A stretch of 64,000 bases of DNA from positions 806,001-870,000 of the forward strand of contig NZ_CP010945.1 in the NCBI RefSeq assembly GCF_000293885.2, written 5' to 3'. A program made the translations under genes and the position numbers. A model generated the notes under the pieces. The model was not told the origin of the DNA. It saw nothing but the letters and a program-made list of their open reading frames with translations, and did no database searches. The stretch is from Pseudomonas fluorescens NCIMB 11764. Its GTDB lineage: Bacteria > Pseudomonadota > Gammaproteobacteria > Pseudomonadales > Pseudomonadaceae. Shown here one piece after another: positions 38,875-46,267 of this stretch. How positions within the stretch are numbered: the first letter of the stretch is position 1; each line of letters opens with the position of its first letter.

Positions 38875-40023
38875 TCAAGCCTTTGGAAGATCCATTCGAT
38901 AACCCGCCCCCGGCGCCCCTTCATGCATCGCTGCCTGAATGTCCGCATACAAGGCATTCGCCTCAGCGGTAGTGATTGATCGCGAACAATCACGCAGCAC
39001 CACTCGCAGGAGTACATTCTCCTGGCCCGGTAGCAGCCCTAGGCGCTTGATTGCTTGTGCGGGTAAATCCGAGAACGCCCAGCGTCCCTTGACCTGCATC
39101 TCCTCGATCCAGTCAGAGCAGTCACCAGCCGCCTGCAACATCCTCTCGGTCAGCACCTCTTCGCTTAGCCCCGGCGTAATCGCCAACGAGATGTCACGAG
39201 CAATCGACGGCAAACGCGATACTGCCGTCCATGGCTTCAGATCATGCATCTGCGCCTGCACTCGCACGTTCTGATCGCGTAGCAAGCGAATATCCGGGAT
39301 GCCCTTGCGCAGCATTGTCAGGCGATCCAGCCCCATCCCCAGCGCCAGCCCCCCATGACGCAGCGGGTCTATTTTCAAGCGCTCCAACAAAGATCTCGCA
39401 ATACGACCGCACTCCAACACTTCAACTGGAGCACAGTCATTCAACACATTTACTTCAATTCCGCCCTCCGTGTAGTGATGCGGACTATTGCTGTAGACCC
39501 AAGGTTTATCGGGAACGGCGGACTTGAGAATATCGCTGACCAGGCGCAACAGATGTTCATGCGTCGACATATCCGGATCACCCAGCACCCAAATATCCAT
39601 TTGATGCGGTTCTGCGCAATGCCAACGATCCCGACTATCGCGACGGAAAGTAATACCCGGTGCGGCCAGCAAAATAGTCTGCCCCGGTTGCCGCACTTGC
39701 GCCGCTCGCTGAAGCGCTGCCGGAATCTGACTGGTGGTTTGCGTTCGCAACAGCGAGCACTCATCGACCCAACGGGTGTGTTCACTCCCGAGCGTGACTT
39801 CTGTCGGATCATAGCCGAGCAAACCGTAATTTTCTTCAGCAGACACAATACGCGGCCCAGTCTGTAACTGTGCTTTAGGCCAGCCTTTTTCAGCGAGTCC
39901 TTGCAGGACTTCATGCAGCAGCAGCCGGACGGCGTGATTGGGATTGTTTGTTTCGGTTAGATCAACTAGCAATAAGGCCTGATGGACAGACGTATCTGAC
40001 AGATATTTCTTTGATGCGCGCAC
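38875..40023 (-). CDS. Stand-alone PheRS-like ligase: class II aaRS core plus FDX-ACB domain (PheS-related ligase, SrmL type)
   Basis: A 382-aa protein built like mitochondrial PheRS. The class II core (about 60-258) has motif 1-like LLRTQTTSQIPAALQRA, motif 2 ITFRRDSRDRWHCAEPHQMD (Arg127/128) and motif 3 GLALGMGLDRLTMLRKGIPD (Arg234). A ferredoxin-fold anticodon-binding domain (about 268-368, LPSIARDISLAITP to LRDCSRSITTAEAN) follows, as at the end of PheT. The PheS coiled coil and the PheT B domains are missing. It is therefore not the housekeeping PheRS; from memory, NCBI names such proteins PheS-related mystery ligase SrmL. Motifs 2 and 3 suggest amino-acid activation. The start is GTG 40023 after GAGG. 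It is divergent from a 32-codon peptide gene. Confidence 0.82.
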   Translation of the reverse strand: MRASKKYLSDTSVHQALLLVDLTETNNPNHAVRLLLHEVLQGLAEKGWPKAQLQTGPRIVSAEENYGLLGYDPTEVTLGSEHTRWVDECSLLRTQTTSQIPAALQRAAQVRQPGQTILLAAPGITFRRDSRDRWHCAEPHQMDIWVLGDPDMSTHEHLLRLVSDILKSAVPDKPWVYSNSPHHYTEGGIEVNVLNDCAPVEVLECGRIARSLLERLKIDPLRHGGLALGMGLDRLTMLRKGIPDIRLLRDQNVRVQAQMHDLKPWTAVSRLPSIARDISLAITPGLSEEVLTERMLQAAGDCSDWIEEMQVKGRWAFSDLPAQAIKRLGLLPGQENVLLRVVLRDCSRSITTAEANALYADIQAAMHEGAPGAGYRMDLPKA

Positions 40024-40318
40024 TATATAATCCTCTATCTACAGTTAATATCGAGCCAGAAAACGAAGCCCATAAATAAAGCTAACTACACAAACTCATC
40101 CACAACAACATAAAAAATTAAAATATCAAACTTTCAGAATAAGACTACAGATGCGCCCCACACAAATAACCGCATCACATCCTCCGAGAGTCGTGACAGA
40201 TGAATATATTCTAAAAAATGCCTAGCAAGACACTTAACGCACCCAAAAAATCCTGTATTAATTAGTCCACTCCCAAGCAGCTCGGGGAGCAAACTAAAAA
40301 TTGAAAAAGGATGATCAT
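40024..40318. other. AT-rich divergent promoter region of the peptide/ligase cassette
   Basis: These 295 bases are visibly AT-rich and carry no convincing gene. They separate the PheRS-like gene (minus) from the peptide gene (plus) and must hold both promoters. A 24-codon frame at 40151 has no ribosome site. Confidence 0.55.
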
Positions 40319-40417
40319 ATGAAAAATGAAAAAGTCGTCAAAGAAAAGCTTAACCGGATCACTTCTGGCCCGGATAATTTTGGGTGGGCACCGTTGGCCT
40401 GGGCTCACACTGAGTAA
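40319..40417 (+). CDS. 32-residue peptide, candidate precursor of a modified peptide
   Basis: This short frame has an excellent ribosome site: AAGGA ends seven bases before ATG 40319, and it stops with TAA at 40415. The product has a charged, Lys/Glu-rich first half (MKNEKVVKEKLNRIT) and a hydrophobic, Trp-rich end (SGPDNFGWAPLAWAHTE). Such a leader-plus-core split is common in precursor peptides that are later modified. It is followed by a strong hairpin and a protein with M29-aminopeptidase-like motifs on the same strand, and a PheRS-like ligase gene is divergent. The function is inferred from context; I know of no matching family. Confidence 0.6.
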   Translation: MKNEKVVKEKLNRITSGPDNFGWAPLAWAHTE

Positions 40418-40423
40418 ATGATA

Positions 40424-40457
40424 CCAATGCGCGGTAAGTGTTCTTTCCGCGCATTGG
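40424..40457 (+). promoter_or_regulatory. Perfect 11-bp hairpin between peptide gene and M29-like gene
   Basis: CCAATGCGCGG (40424-40434) and CCGCGCATTGG (40447-40457) form a perfect stem with a 12-base loop seven bases after the peptide stop. There is no T-run, so it is not a standard terminator. It may protect the peptide message or reduce expression of the downstream gene, whose ribosome site AGGAG follows closely. Confidence 0.65.
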
Positions 40458-40475
40458 AAAAACCAGGAGAATTTT

Positions 40476-41399
40476 ATGTCACCAACGAATATGATATCGA
40501 CACTCTTCGGCCGTGAAGAATTATTAATTATTTCGGACTCAAATGACTTCCTCAGAGAGTGTGCGTTGCAAGGATTCAACACAGCCAATATTTTTGAGCT
40601 AAAGAAACTACCAAGAAACAGTATTGTTTTTTCTTTTAGCAATGACGCCGCAAAAATGACGTTTGACCTAGCAAAAAATACAGAAAGCAAAAGAAGCGTT
40701 TTCTGCGCAACTCAAGTGTTCGAACCCACTGTAGCTACTGCGCTTTATAGCCTTAAGCTTTTGCTGAGTAGCAATTTTGAACATGCCTTATGCACACAGC
40801 GATCTGTGTTAAACATGCTCAATTCACATGATTTCTTTTTTCTTTCTGGTAACGACGCCGACGCGCAGGTCTCCATTTTTCCGCACGCCCAGCCTTACGC
40901 ACTACTTGCCGAAGACGTGTCTCACGATTTTGTTCAGTCCGTAGCAGAATTTTTCGAAGTTCATTACGCACACATGAACCCACAAGAGCCCTGCCCATTT
41001 TCTTTTACCGGAACATTAAAAATCGCGGGTATATTGACAGTGCTCAGAAAACCTAACCCGACCCTACCAGAGGGCCTAAAAACTTCACTTAATTGGCTGA
41101 GCAATCGAATTTCGAAAGAAGGTGCAGTGTTATCAATTAAAGACAACACCATCATCTCACTAAAAATAAAAAATGAAGAGCAAATAAAGCTTTTAGATCT
41201 TGCGGCTGGTGCTCGAGGACTTAAGCTGACGGAGTTTGCCATCGGGGTAAACGAGGCTATCTCATCGAATATCGATTACAAAACAAACTCACAAATGAAT
41301 GAAGGCATCAGTGGAGTTCACTTAGCTATTGGTGATGGGTCTTCCGGTTATCACATAGACTTCCTTAGTCCATCTGTGAACGTAAGCCCAATACACTAG
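40476..41399 (+). CDS. M29 aminopeptidase-like protein, AT-rich, function unknown
   Basis: A 307-aa protein. Its last third resembles the C-terminal domain of M29 metallopeptidases: LTEFAIGVNEAI (E253), NEGISGVHLAIGDGSSG (E276, H282) and YHIDF (H293, D295) line up with the Glu, His and His-x-Asp metal ligands of that family. The usual GE glutamate motif is not clear (LPEGLK, about 197-202). The first two thirds match nothing I recognise. No signal peptide is seen. Base composition is unlike its neighbours: for example 40621-40680 has 20 G/C in 60. It lies 58 bases after the peptide gene with AGGAG before ATG 40476, so it probably acts on that peptide. The family assignment is tentative. Confidence 0.6.
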   Translation: MSPTNMISTLFGREELLIISDSNDFLRECALQGFNTANIFELKKLPRNSIVFSFSNDAAKMTFDLAKNTESKRSVFCATQVFEPTVATALYSLKLLLSSNFEHALCTQRSVLNMLNSHDFFFLSGNDADAQVSIFPHAQPYALLAEDVSHDFVQSVAEFFEVHYAHMNPQEPCPFSFTGTLKIAGILTVLRKPNPTLPEGLKTSLNWLSNRISKEGAVLSIKDNTIISLKIKNEEQIKLLDLAAGARGLKLTEFAIGVNEAISSNIDYKTNSQMNEGISGVHLAIGDGSSGYHIDFLSPSVNVSPIH

Positions 41400-41466
41400 C
41401 TAATTAAGTGGTATCCCACGAAAGTAAAAATACCTGTTCTATTCCTCCTGTCTCAAAAATGTGGCT

Positions 41467-41494
41467 GGCGGCGTCGTGACCTTCATCGAATAAC
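41467..41494 (+). repeat. Direct repeat, right copy: duplicated xpt 3' end
   Basis: GGCGGCGTCGTGACCTTCAT... repeats 37556-37583 with 27 of 28 bases identical and includes the xpt stop context. It is not attached to any gene here, so it marks the right boundary of the island. Confidence 0.85.
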
Positions 41495-41500
41495 TATCCC

Positions 41501-41606
41501 CTGTGGGAGCCAGCCTGCTGGCGATGGCGTCGTGTCGTGTCGTGTCGTGTCAAAATCTTCATGACTGACTGACAGACAGCCATCGCCAGCAGGCTGGCTC
41601 CCACAG
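41501..41606. repeat. Paired REP palindrome with a CGTGT microsatellite in its loop
   Basis: CTGTGGGAGCCAGCCTGCTG on the left faces CAGCAGGCTGGCTCCCACAG on the right. The loop begins with four perfect copies of CGTGT (41531-41550) and also carries a short TGAC repeat near 41563. Confidence 0.88.
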
Positions 41607-41624
41607 TTGGTTTTGCGTTGCGTG

Positions 41625-43547
41625 TTATGGCGCGGTGGCCTTCAGGCCGGTGAGCAGCAGGCGCTGGAACAAATCCTCTTTCAACCCCTCCGGGTTGGTC
41701 AGTTGCATCCGCTCCAGATGCTCGGGAAACGATTCAGGCTCTGGCGCATCCAGAGCGGCCTTGCCCAACTCCAGAATCTCCGTCAGCTTGAACTTGCTCT
41801 TCAGCCAGTTGAGCGCCCGCAACAAGTCCCGCTCCTCCCCAGTGAAATCACACCCCAGCGGATACTCCGGAAACAACTGCGGATGCCGCGCCTGAATCGC
41901 CTGTAGACGCTCTGGCCTGTTGTCGGCAAAACGCGGATCAATGCGGAAATTTTTCGGCAATTTACCTACGTCCTGCGCCTGTTCGATCAACCCCGACTGG
42001 AAGCGTGAATCGCTGATGTTGAGCAACGCCTCGATCACCGCCGCATCGGTCTTGCCGCGCAAATCGGCGATGCCGTATTCGGTGACGACGATGTCGCGCA
42101 GATGCCGCGGGATCGTGCAATGGCCGTACTGCCAGACGATGTTGGAACTGACCTCCCCGCCTGCCTCGCGCCAGCTTCGCAGCAACAGAATGGAGCGCGC
42201 GCCCTCCAGCGCATGGCCCTGGGCGACAAAGTTGTACTGCCCGCCGACGCCGCTGAGTACCCGCCCGTCTTCGAGCTGATCGGCCACACCGGCGCCAAGC
42301 AACGTCATGGTAAACACGGTGTTGATGAATCGCGCATCCAGGCGTTGCAAGCGTTTGAGTTCTTCCTGACCGTAAAGCTCGTTGATGTAGCTGATGCGGG
42401 TCATGTTGAATTCGAGCCGCTTGCTTTGCGGCAACTCACGAAGGCGCTCATAGAAACTGCGTGGCCCGAGGAAAAATCCACCGTGCACCGAAATGCCGTC
42501 GATCTGCGCAGCCTCGTCCAGGGTGCCGGCATTGGCCTGTTGCTGAGTGGGCACGTCCGGGTAGACCTTGCGCCGCACGATCCCGGCATCGGCCAGCACC
42601 AGCAAGCCGTTGACGAACATTTCGCTGCAACCGTAAAGGCCCTTGGCGAAGGGCTCGATTCCGCCTTCACGGTCGATCAACTGCGCCCACTGGCTGAGAT
42701 TCACGTCCGCCAGCAGCGCTTTGTAACCCTCGTTGTCAGCCTGTCGCGCCAGCAACGCAGCTGTCAGCGCGTCGCCCATGGCACCGATGCCGATCTGCAA
42801 AGTGCCGCCATCGCGCACCAGCGTGCTGGCGTGCAGGCCGATGAAGTGATCCTGGAAACCCACCGGCATGTTCGGCGTCGAGAAAAGCGTGGTGGTGTCC
42901 TTCTCATCGATCAGCAGGTCGAAGGCATCGATACCGATTTCCGCATCACCGGGCATATACGGCAAGTCGTTGTGCACCTGGCCCACGAGCAGGATCGTCT
43001 CCCCCGCTGCCCGGCGTTTCTCGATCATCGGGAACAGGTCGAGGGTGATGTCCGGGTTACAACTCAGGCTGAGGCGATCGGGATGCTCGCTGTGGCTGGC
43101 CACCAGTTGCGCGACCAGGTTCAAACCGGCGGCATTGATGTCCCGCGCGGCGTGGCTGTAGTTGCTGCTGACGTAATCCTGCTGAGCGGATGCGCTATGC
43201 AGCAGGCTGCCGGGCTGCATGAAAAATTGATGAACGTGGATGTTGGGCGGCAGGTTGTCCTTGTGCAGGCCCGCGAGGAAATCCAGTTCCGGATAGTCAC
43301 CAAACACCCGTTCGATGAAGGGTTCAAGGAAGCGCTTTTGCAAACCGTCGCCCAAGGAAGGACGGCCCAGGCACAGCGCGGTGTAGATCGTCAGCTGCCG
43401 CTCGGGCAGTTGCGCCACGCGTTGATACAGCGCGTTGACGAAGTGGTTGGGTTTGCCCAGGCCGAGGGGCAGGCCCATGTGGATGTGCGCCGGCAACCGT
43501 GCCAACACATCATCGACCGCCTGTTCGATAGAACACAACTGCACCAT
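41625..43547 (-). CDS. Acetyl-CoA hydrolase/transferase family protein
   Basis: A 640-aa CoA-transferase-superfamily protein. The N-terminal half (about 1-250) corresponds to the acetyl-CoA hydrolase domain (LPAHIHMGLPLGLGKPNHFVNALY), and the C-terminal half to the AcetylCoA_hyd_C domain with FNMTRISYINELYG, GVGGQYNFVAQGHAL and ATEYGIADLRG-like (VVTEYGIADLRGKTDAAVIEAL). Relatives move CoA between short-chain acids such as acetate and succinate. A longer C-terminal tail is present than in the roughly 500-aa enzymes. Substrate unknown. It lies just right of the island; an IS3 element is inserted about 95 bases upstream of its start and could affect its promoter. Confidence 0.88.
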   Translation of the reverse strand: MVQLCSIEQAVDDVLARLPAHIHMGLPLGLGKPNHFVNALYQRVAQLPERQLTIYTALCLGRPSLGDGLQKRFLEPFIERVFGDYPELDFLAGLHKDNLPPNIHVHQFFMQPGSLLHSASAQQDYVSSNYSHAARDINAAGLNLVAQLVASHSEHPDRLSLSCNPDITLDLFPMIEKRRAAGETILLVGQVHNDLPYMPGDAEIGIDAFDLLIDEKDTTTLFSTPNMPVGFQDHFIGLHASTLVRDGGTLQIGIGAMGDALTAALLARQADNEGYKALLADVNLSQWAQLIDREGGIEPFAKGLYGCSEMFVNGLLVLADAGIVRRKVYPDVPTQQQANAGTLDEAAQIDGISVHGGFFLGPRSFYERLRELPQSKRLEFNMTRISYINELYGQEELKRLQRLDARFINTVFTMTLLGAGVADQLEDGRVLSGVGGQYNFVAQGHALEGARSILLLRSWREAGGEVSSNIVWQYGHCTIPRHLRDIVVTEYGIADLRGKTDAAVIEALLNISDSRFQSGLIEQAQDVGKLPKNFRIDPRFADNRPERLQAIQARHPQLFPEYPLGCDFTGEERDLLRALNWLKSKFKLTEILELGKAALDAPEPESFPEHLERMQLTNPEGLKEDLFQRLLLTGLKATAP

Positions 43548-43666
43548 CTGATCCTCCCTTACATTCCGTGAGTTGGGGTTGGACCGATCGTGCCGTGTCT
43601 TTGCTGCAATGAACAGCCTCGTGCGGCAAATCGCATGTCTAGTCCTGAAATAGGTTTACACCTGTT

Positions 43667-44470
43667 TCACCCTAACGCCCGATGCACCGCATCGGGCGTT
43701 TTGTATTTTAAAGAGAGGTGCGGCCGCTCCTGGTTGTAGATCGTGACGGCCTCTCGCACCATCTGTGTGGCCTGCGCAAAATCCGCAGGTCGGTGGATCA
43801 AGAACTCTGTTTTCAAGATGCCGTTGACCCGCTCTGCCAAGGCGTTTTGGTAGCAGTCGTAGCCGTCGGTCATCGAGCAAGTGATGCCATGCTTTGCGTG
43901 CATTTCTTGATAAAGGGCCGAGCAGTACTGGGCGCCTCGATCCGAGTGATGGACTAGTTTCTGAACGCTTCGACGTCGCTTCAAAGCCATTCGAAAGGCT
44001 TGCACCACGGAGTCGGTGTGCAGACTTTCATGCACGTGATAGCCGACTATTTTTCTCGAAAAGACATCCGTCACTAAACTCAAATAGGCAACGCCATCAC
44101 GGGTAGGCAGGTACGTAATATCGGCCACCCAGACCTGTTCTGGGCCGGTAGCGACTATTTGTTCCGGGCTTGGTTTCAGCAGATTGGGGTGTCGGCGGAA
44201 GCGATGATGGCTGTCGGTCGTCTTGTGATACGCCCGTTTTCTGCGGACCAACTGGCGGCTTTCCCGCAAAACCGCGAACAAACGATCCCGGCCAACATGG
44301 AGCTCCTGTTGCTCACGCTGCTCATGCATCATCGAATGCAGCTTGCGAGTGCCGATGCACGGTTGGCGAACACGGACCTTCTCTACAAACGTTATGAGCT
44401 GCTGATCCTGGTCGGCCCGAGCCCTGTAGACCCGGTTGCGTTTGTAATAGGCCTGACGGCTTATTCCCAT
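43667..44470 (-). CDS. IS3-family transposase OrfB (integrase core)
   Basis: At least 267 aa. The HTH_21-like N-terminal segment (ISRQAYYKRNRVYRARADQD) is followed by a rve integrase core with the DDE residues in VWVADITYLPT, HHSDRGAQYCS and the late NALAERVNGILKTE. The frame is open upstream to the A6G frameshift site at 44530-44536, where it reads on from OrfA as QVVAQTQTLSVSRACQFMGI, so the active enzyme is an OrfAB fusion. The listed start (ATG 44470) is the first ATG in frame and probably not the true start. Confidence 0.9.
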   Translation of the reverse strand: MGISRQAYYKRNRVYRARADQDQQLITFVEKVRVRQPCIGTRKLHSMMHEQREQQELHVGRDRLFAVLRESRQLVRRKRAYHKTTDSHHRFRRHPNLLKPSPEQIVATGPEQVWVADITYLPTRDGVAYLSLVTDVFSRKIVGYHVHESLHTDSVVQAFRMALKRRRSVQKLVHHSDRGAQYCSALYQEMHAKHGITCSMTDGYDCYQNALAERVNGILKTEFLIHRPADFAQATQMVREAVTIYNQERPHLSLKYKTPDAVHRALG

Positions 44471-44493
44471 AAATTGGCAAGCCCTGCTGACAC

Positions 44494-44889
44494 TCAGGGT
44501 TTGGGTTTGCGCAACGACTTGCCGGGTCGCTTTTTTACGACAGATACGCCGTAGTCATTTTTCAGAACATCGACCACGGCTTCAAAGAATTGGGCTTTCT
44601 GAGTTGCCAGCGCCAGTTGTTCTTCGAGTTCTTTGATTCTTTGCTCGGGAGTCAGTGGCAAGGTTGGCTCGTCCATAGGTCTGATCCTCTGGGAACGAAT
44701 GGAGGCGCCTTGGCTCCAGTCCTGGCGACCATGTTTGCGTAACCAAACCAGCACCGTCGACCGACCCTGAATCCCATAGCGCCGCTGAGCCTCTTTATAA
44801 CTCAACTCGCCTTTTTCGACCTGGTGGACAACCGATAATTTAAAAGCCAGTGTGTAATCACGCTGACTGCGCTTCGTGCCCGTATCCAT
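44494..44889 (-). CDS. IS3-family transposase OrfA (HTH protein)
   Basis: A 131-aa protein. A helix-turn-helix region (about 10-55, YTLAFKLSVVHQVEKGELSYKEAQRRYGI) binds the element ends, and a leucine-zipper-like coiled coil (LTPEQRIKELEEQLALATQKAQFFEAVV, about 80-108) serves oligomerisation. Near its end it crosses the slippery run, after which ribosomes that do not shift stop at 44494. Intact, so the element may still move. Confidence 0.9.
   Translation of the reverse strand: MDTGTKRSQRDYTLAFKLSVVHQVEKGELSYKEAQRRYGIQGRSTVLVWLRKHGRQDWSQGASIRSQRIRPMDEPTLPLTPEQRIKELEEQLALATQKAQFFEAVVDVLKNDYGVSVVKKRPGKSLRKPKP
44530..44536 (-). promoter_or_regulatory. A6G programmed -1 frameshift site in IS3 orfA/orfB
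   Basis: On the minus strand AAAAAAG is read in the OrfA frame as A-AAA-AAG (Lys-Lys), the canonical X-XXY-YYZ slippery pattern. A -1 shift here joins OrfA directly to the OrfB frame without a stop. Confidence 0.8.
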
Positions 44890-44949
44890 TGCACCTTCCT
44901 GAAAAGAAGTCAGAAGGTGTAAACCTTATTCAGGACGGGACAGCAGGCA

Positions 44950-44977
44950 CAAAAAAGCCGCTCGAAAGCGGCTTTTT
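44950..44977 (-). terminator. Terminator of the cytochrome c5 gene
   Basis: The stem AAAAAAGCCGCT / AGCGGCTTTTT has a CGAA loop and a run of T on the minus strand, 20 bases after the cytochrome stop. The IS3 element is inserted just beyond it. Confidence 0.88.
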
Positions 44978-44996
44978 CGCGAAAGATGCAGGCGTA

Positions 44997-45422
44997 TTAC
45001 AGGCCGGACATCTCTTTGATTGCGCCTTTGAGCTCGTCGTCGGTGCAGTCGGCGCAGGTGCCTTTAGGCGGCATCGAATTGATACCGGTGATGGCTTTGG
45101 CCAGGATGCCGTCGAGGCCGCCCTGGTGATCGGCGCGCTCTTTCCAGGCCGCTTTGTCGCCAATTTTCGGCGCGCCCAGCAGGCCAGTACCGTGGCAAGC
45201 ATTGCAATGCTTGGCAATCACGTCTTTAGGTGCCTTGGCACCGCCGCCTCCGCCAGCAGAGGCAGCCACTTCCATCCCCTTGCACTCTTTACCCTGAACG
45301 CAAACCTGGCCGACTGGCTCAAGGCGTTTGGCAATATCGTCGCTGGTCGCAGCTTGAGCGCTGACAGCCCATAGGGCCAATACGGTTGCTGGTGCAGCCA
45401 GCATTTTCATAATTAGATTCAC
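44997..45422 (-). CDS. Cytochrome c5 family protein
   Basis: A 141-aa periplasmic c-type cytochrome. The signal peptide (about 1-24, ending AQA) is followed by a short Cys-containing segment (VCVQGKECKG), a Gly-rich linker and the heme domain with the CNACH heme-binding motif, the axial methionine in INSMPPKG and the C5-type CADC pair. It carries electrons in the respiratory chain. The likely start is GTG 45422, since GAGGG lies eight bases before it; ATG 45410 would be 20 bases from that site. It corresponds to the cytochrome c5 gene found downstream of xpt in other Pseudomonas. Confidence 0.9.
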   Translation of the reverse strand: MNLIMKMLAAPATVLALWAVSAQAATSDDIAKRLEPVGQVCVQGKECKGMEVAASAGGGGGAKAPKDVIAKHCNACHGTGLLGAPKIGDKAAWKERADHQGGLDGILAKAITGINSMPPKGTCADCTDDELKGAIKEMSGL

Positions 45423-45592
45423 GCGTTCACCCTCAATGGTGGCTAGTCACGCCTACGGCCACGGTTCGCAGGCGGGCGCAAGTATAGCGGTAAGCCCGCC
45501 GCACTGAAACAACCCCAAAGTCGAAGGGGTCTTGTTGCGCCGCGGAAAAACCCTTTGGGTGTCGCTGCCGTGCGGGCAGGACGCCTCTTCTC

Positions 45593-46141
45593 TTAGAAAT
45601 TCGCCGGCGTGGCTGCGCTGATTAGCCGCGCCGGCGCATCGAACGGATTACGGAAGCGATGTGGCTTGGTACTTTCAAAGTAGTAGCTATCGCCTGCTTC
45701 AAGCACAAAAGTTTCCAGCCCGACCACCAGTTCCAGCCGTCCTTCCACCAGAATCCCGGTTTCCTCGCCCTCATGGGTGAGCATCTCGTCACCGGTATCG
45801 GCGCCTGGCGGGTAGATTTCATTGAGGAAGGCGATGGCGCGGCTCGGGTGCGCCCGGCCGACCAGTTTCATGGTCACGGCACCATCGGAAATATCGATCA
45901 GCTCGTTGGCCTTGTAGACGATCTGAGTCGGTTTTTCCTGCAGGATCTCTTCGGAAAAGAACTCGACCATGGACATGGGAATCCCGCCCAGAACCTTGCG
46001 CAGCGAACTGATCGAGGGACTGACGCTGTTCTTCTCGATCATCGAAATGGTGCTGTTGGTGACGCCCGCGCGTTTAGCGAGTTCACGCTGCGAAAGACCT
46101 TTGAGCTTACGGATGGATTGCAGTCGTTCACCGACGTCCAA
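45593..46141 (-). CDS. Cupin-domain XRE regulator (PuuR/PauR-type)
   Basis: A 182-aa regulator with an N-terminal XRE helix-turn-helix (about 1-60, LQSIRKLKGLSQRELAKRAGVTNSTISMIEK) and a C-terminal cupin domain (about 105-175, GEETGILVEGRLELVVG, AGDSYYFESTKPHRFRN). This matches PuuR of E. coli and PauR, the repressor of polyamine catabolism genes in Pseudomonas. The gene neighbourhood supports it: amine oxidase and KauB genes lie a few kb away. It is downstream of the alanine racemase gene on the same strand with a 126-base gap. Confidence 0.87.
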   Translation of the reverse strand: MDVGERLQSIRKLKGLSQRELAKRAGVTNSTISMIEKNSVSPSISSLRKVLGGIPMSMVEFFSEEILQEKPTQIVYKANELIDISDGAVTMKLVGRAHPSRAIAFLNEIYPPGADTGDEMLTHEGEETGILVEGRLELVVGLETFVLEAGDSYYFESTKPHRFRNPFDAPARLISAATPANF

Positions 46142-46267
46142 GCTTGCGCCTCCAGGATTCAGGTTGTAGGAATATTGAGCGTTATCATGGCGACAGCGTT
46201 CAGTATTTACAACACTTTGGCCTGAATCCCGTGCGGCGAGGCGACTTCCGGTGCGCAGTGTTTGGGC

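Larger units (their letters stand above)
43642..44936 (-). mobile_element. IS3-family insertion sequence
   Basis: An element of about 1295 bp bounded by imperfect inverted repeats: GTCCTGAAATAGGTTTACAC at the left and the complement of GTCCTGAATAAGGTTTACAC at the right (ending 44936). It has the two-frame orfA/orfB layout of IS3 elements. I see no clear short target duplication, so the exact ends may differ by a few bases. Confidence 0.85.

Noticed and set aside
38618..38878. 86-codon minus-strand frame over the IS110 noncoding end
   Set aside because: It spans the element boundary and a REP and is better explained by the bridge-RNA region.
40151..40225. 24-codon frame (MRPTQITASHPPRVV...) as a second peptide gene
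   Set aside because: No ribosome site before the ATG and no leader/core pattern; kept out for lack of support.
40424..40457. Rho-independent terminator for the peptide gene
   Set aside because: No run of T follows the stem on either strand, so it is listed as a regulatory hairpin instead.
40262..40690. 142-codon minus-strand frame across the peptide gene and the start of the M29-like gene
   Set aside because: It crosses the perfect hairpin and covers the ribosome sites of two plus-strand genes; it has no ribosome site and no recognisable domain.
42102..43571. 489-codon plus-strand frame opposite the acetyl-CoA hydrolase
   Set aside because: Antisense to a complete enzyme gene and without ribosome site or domain.
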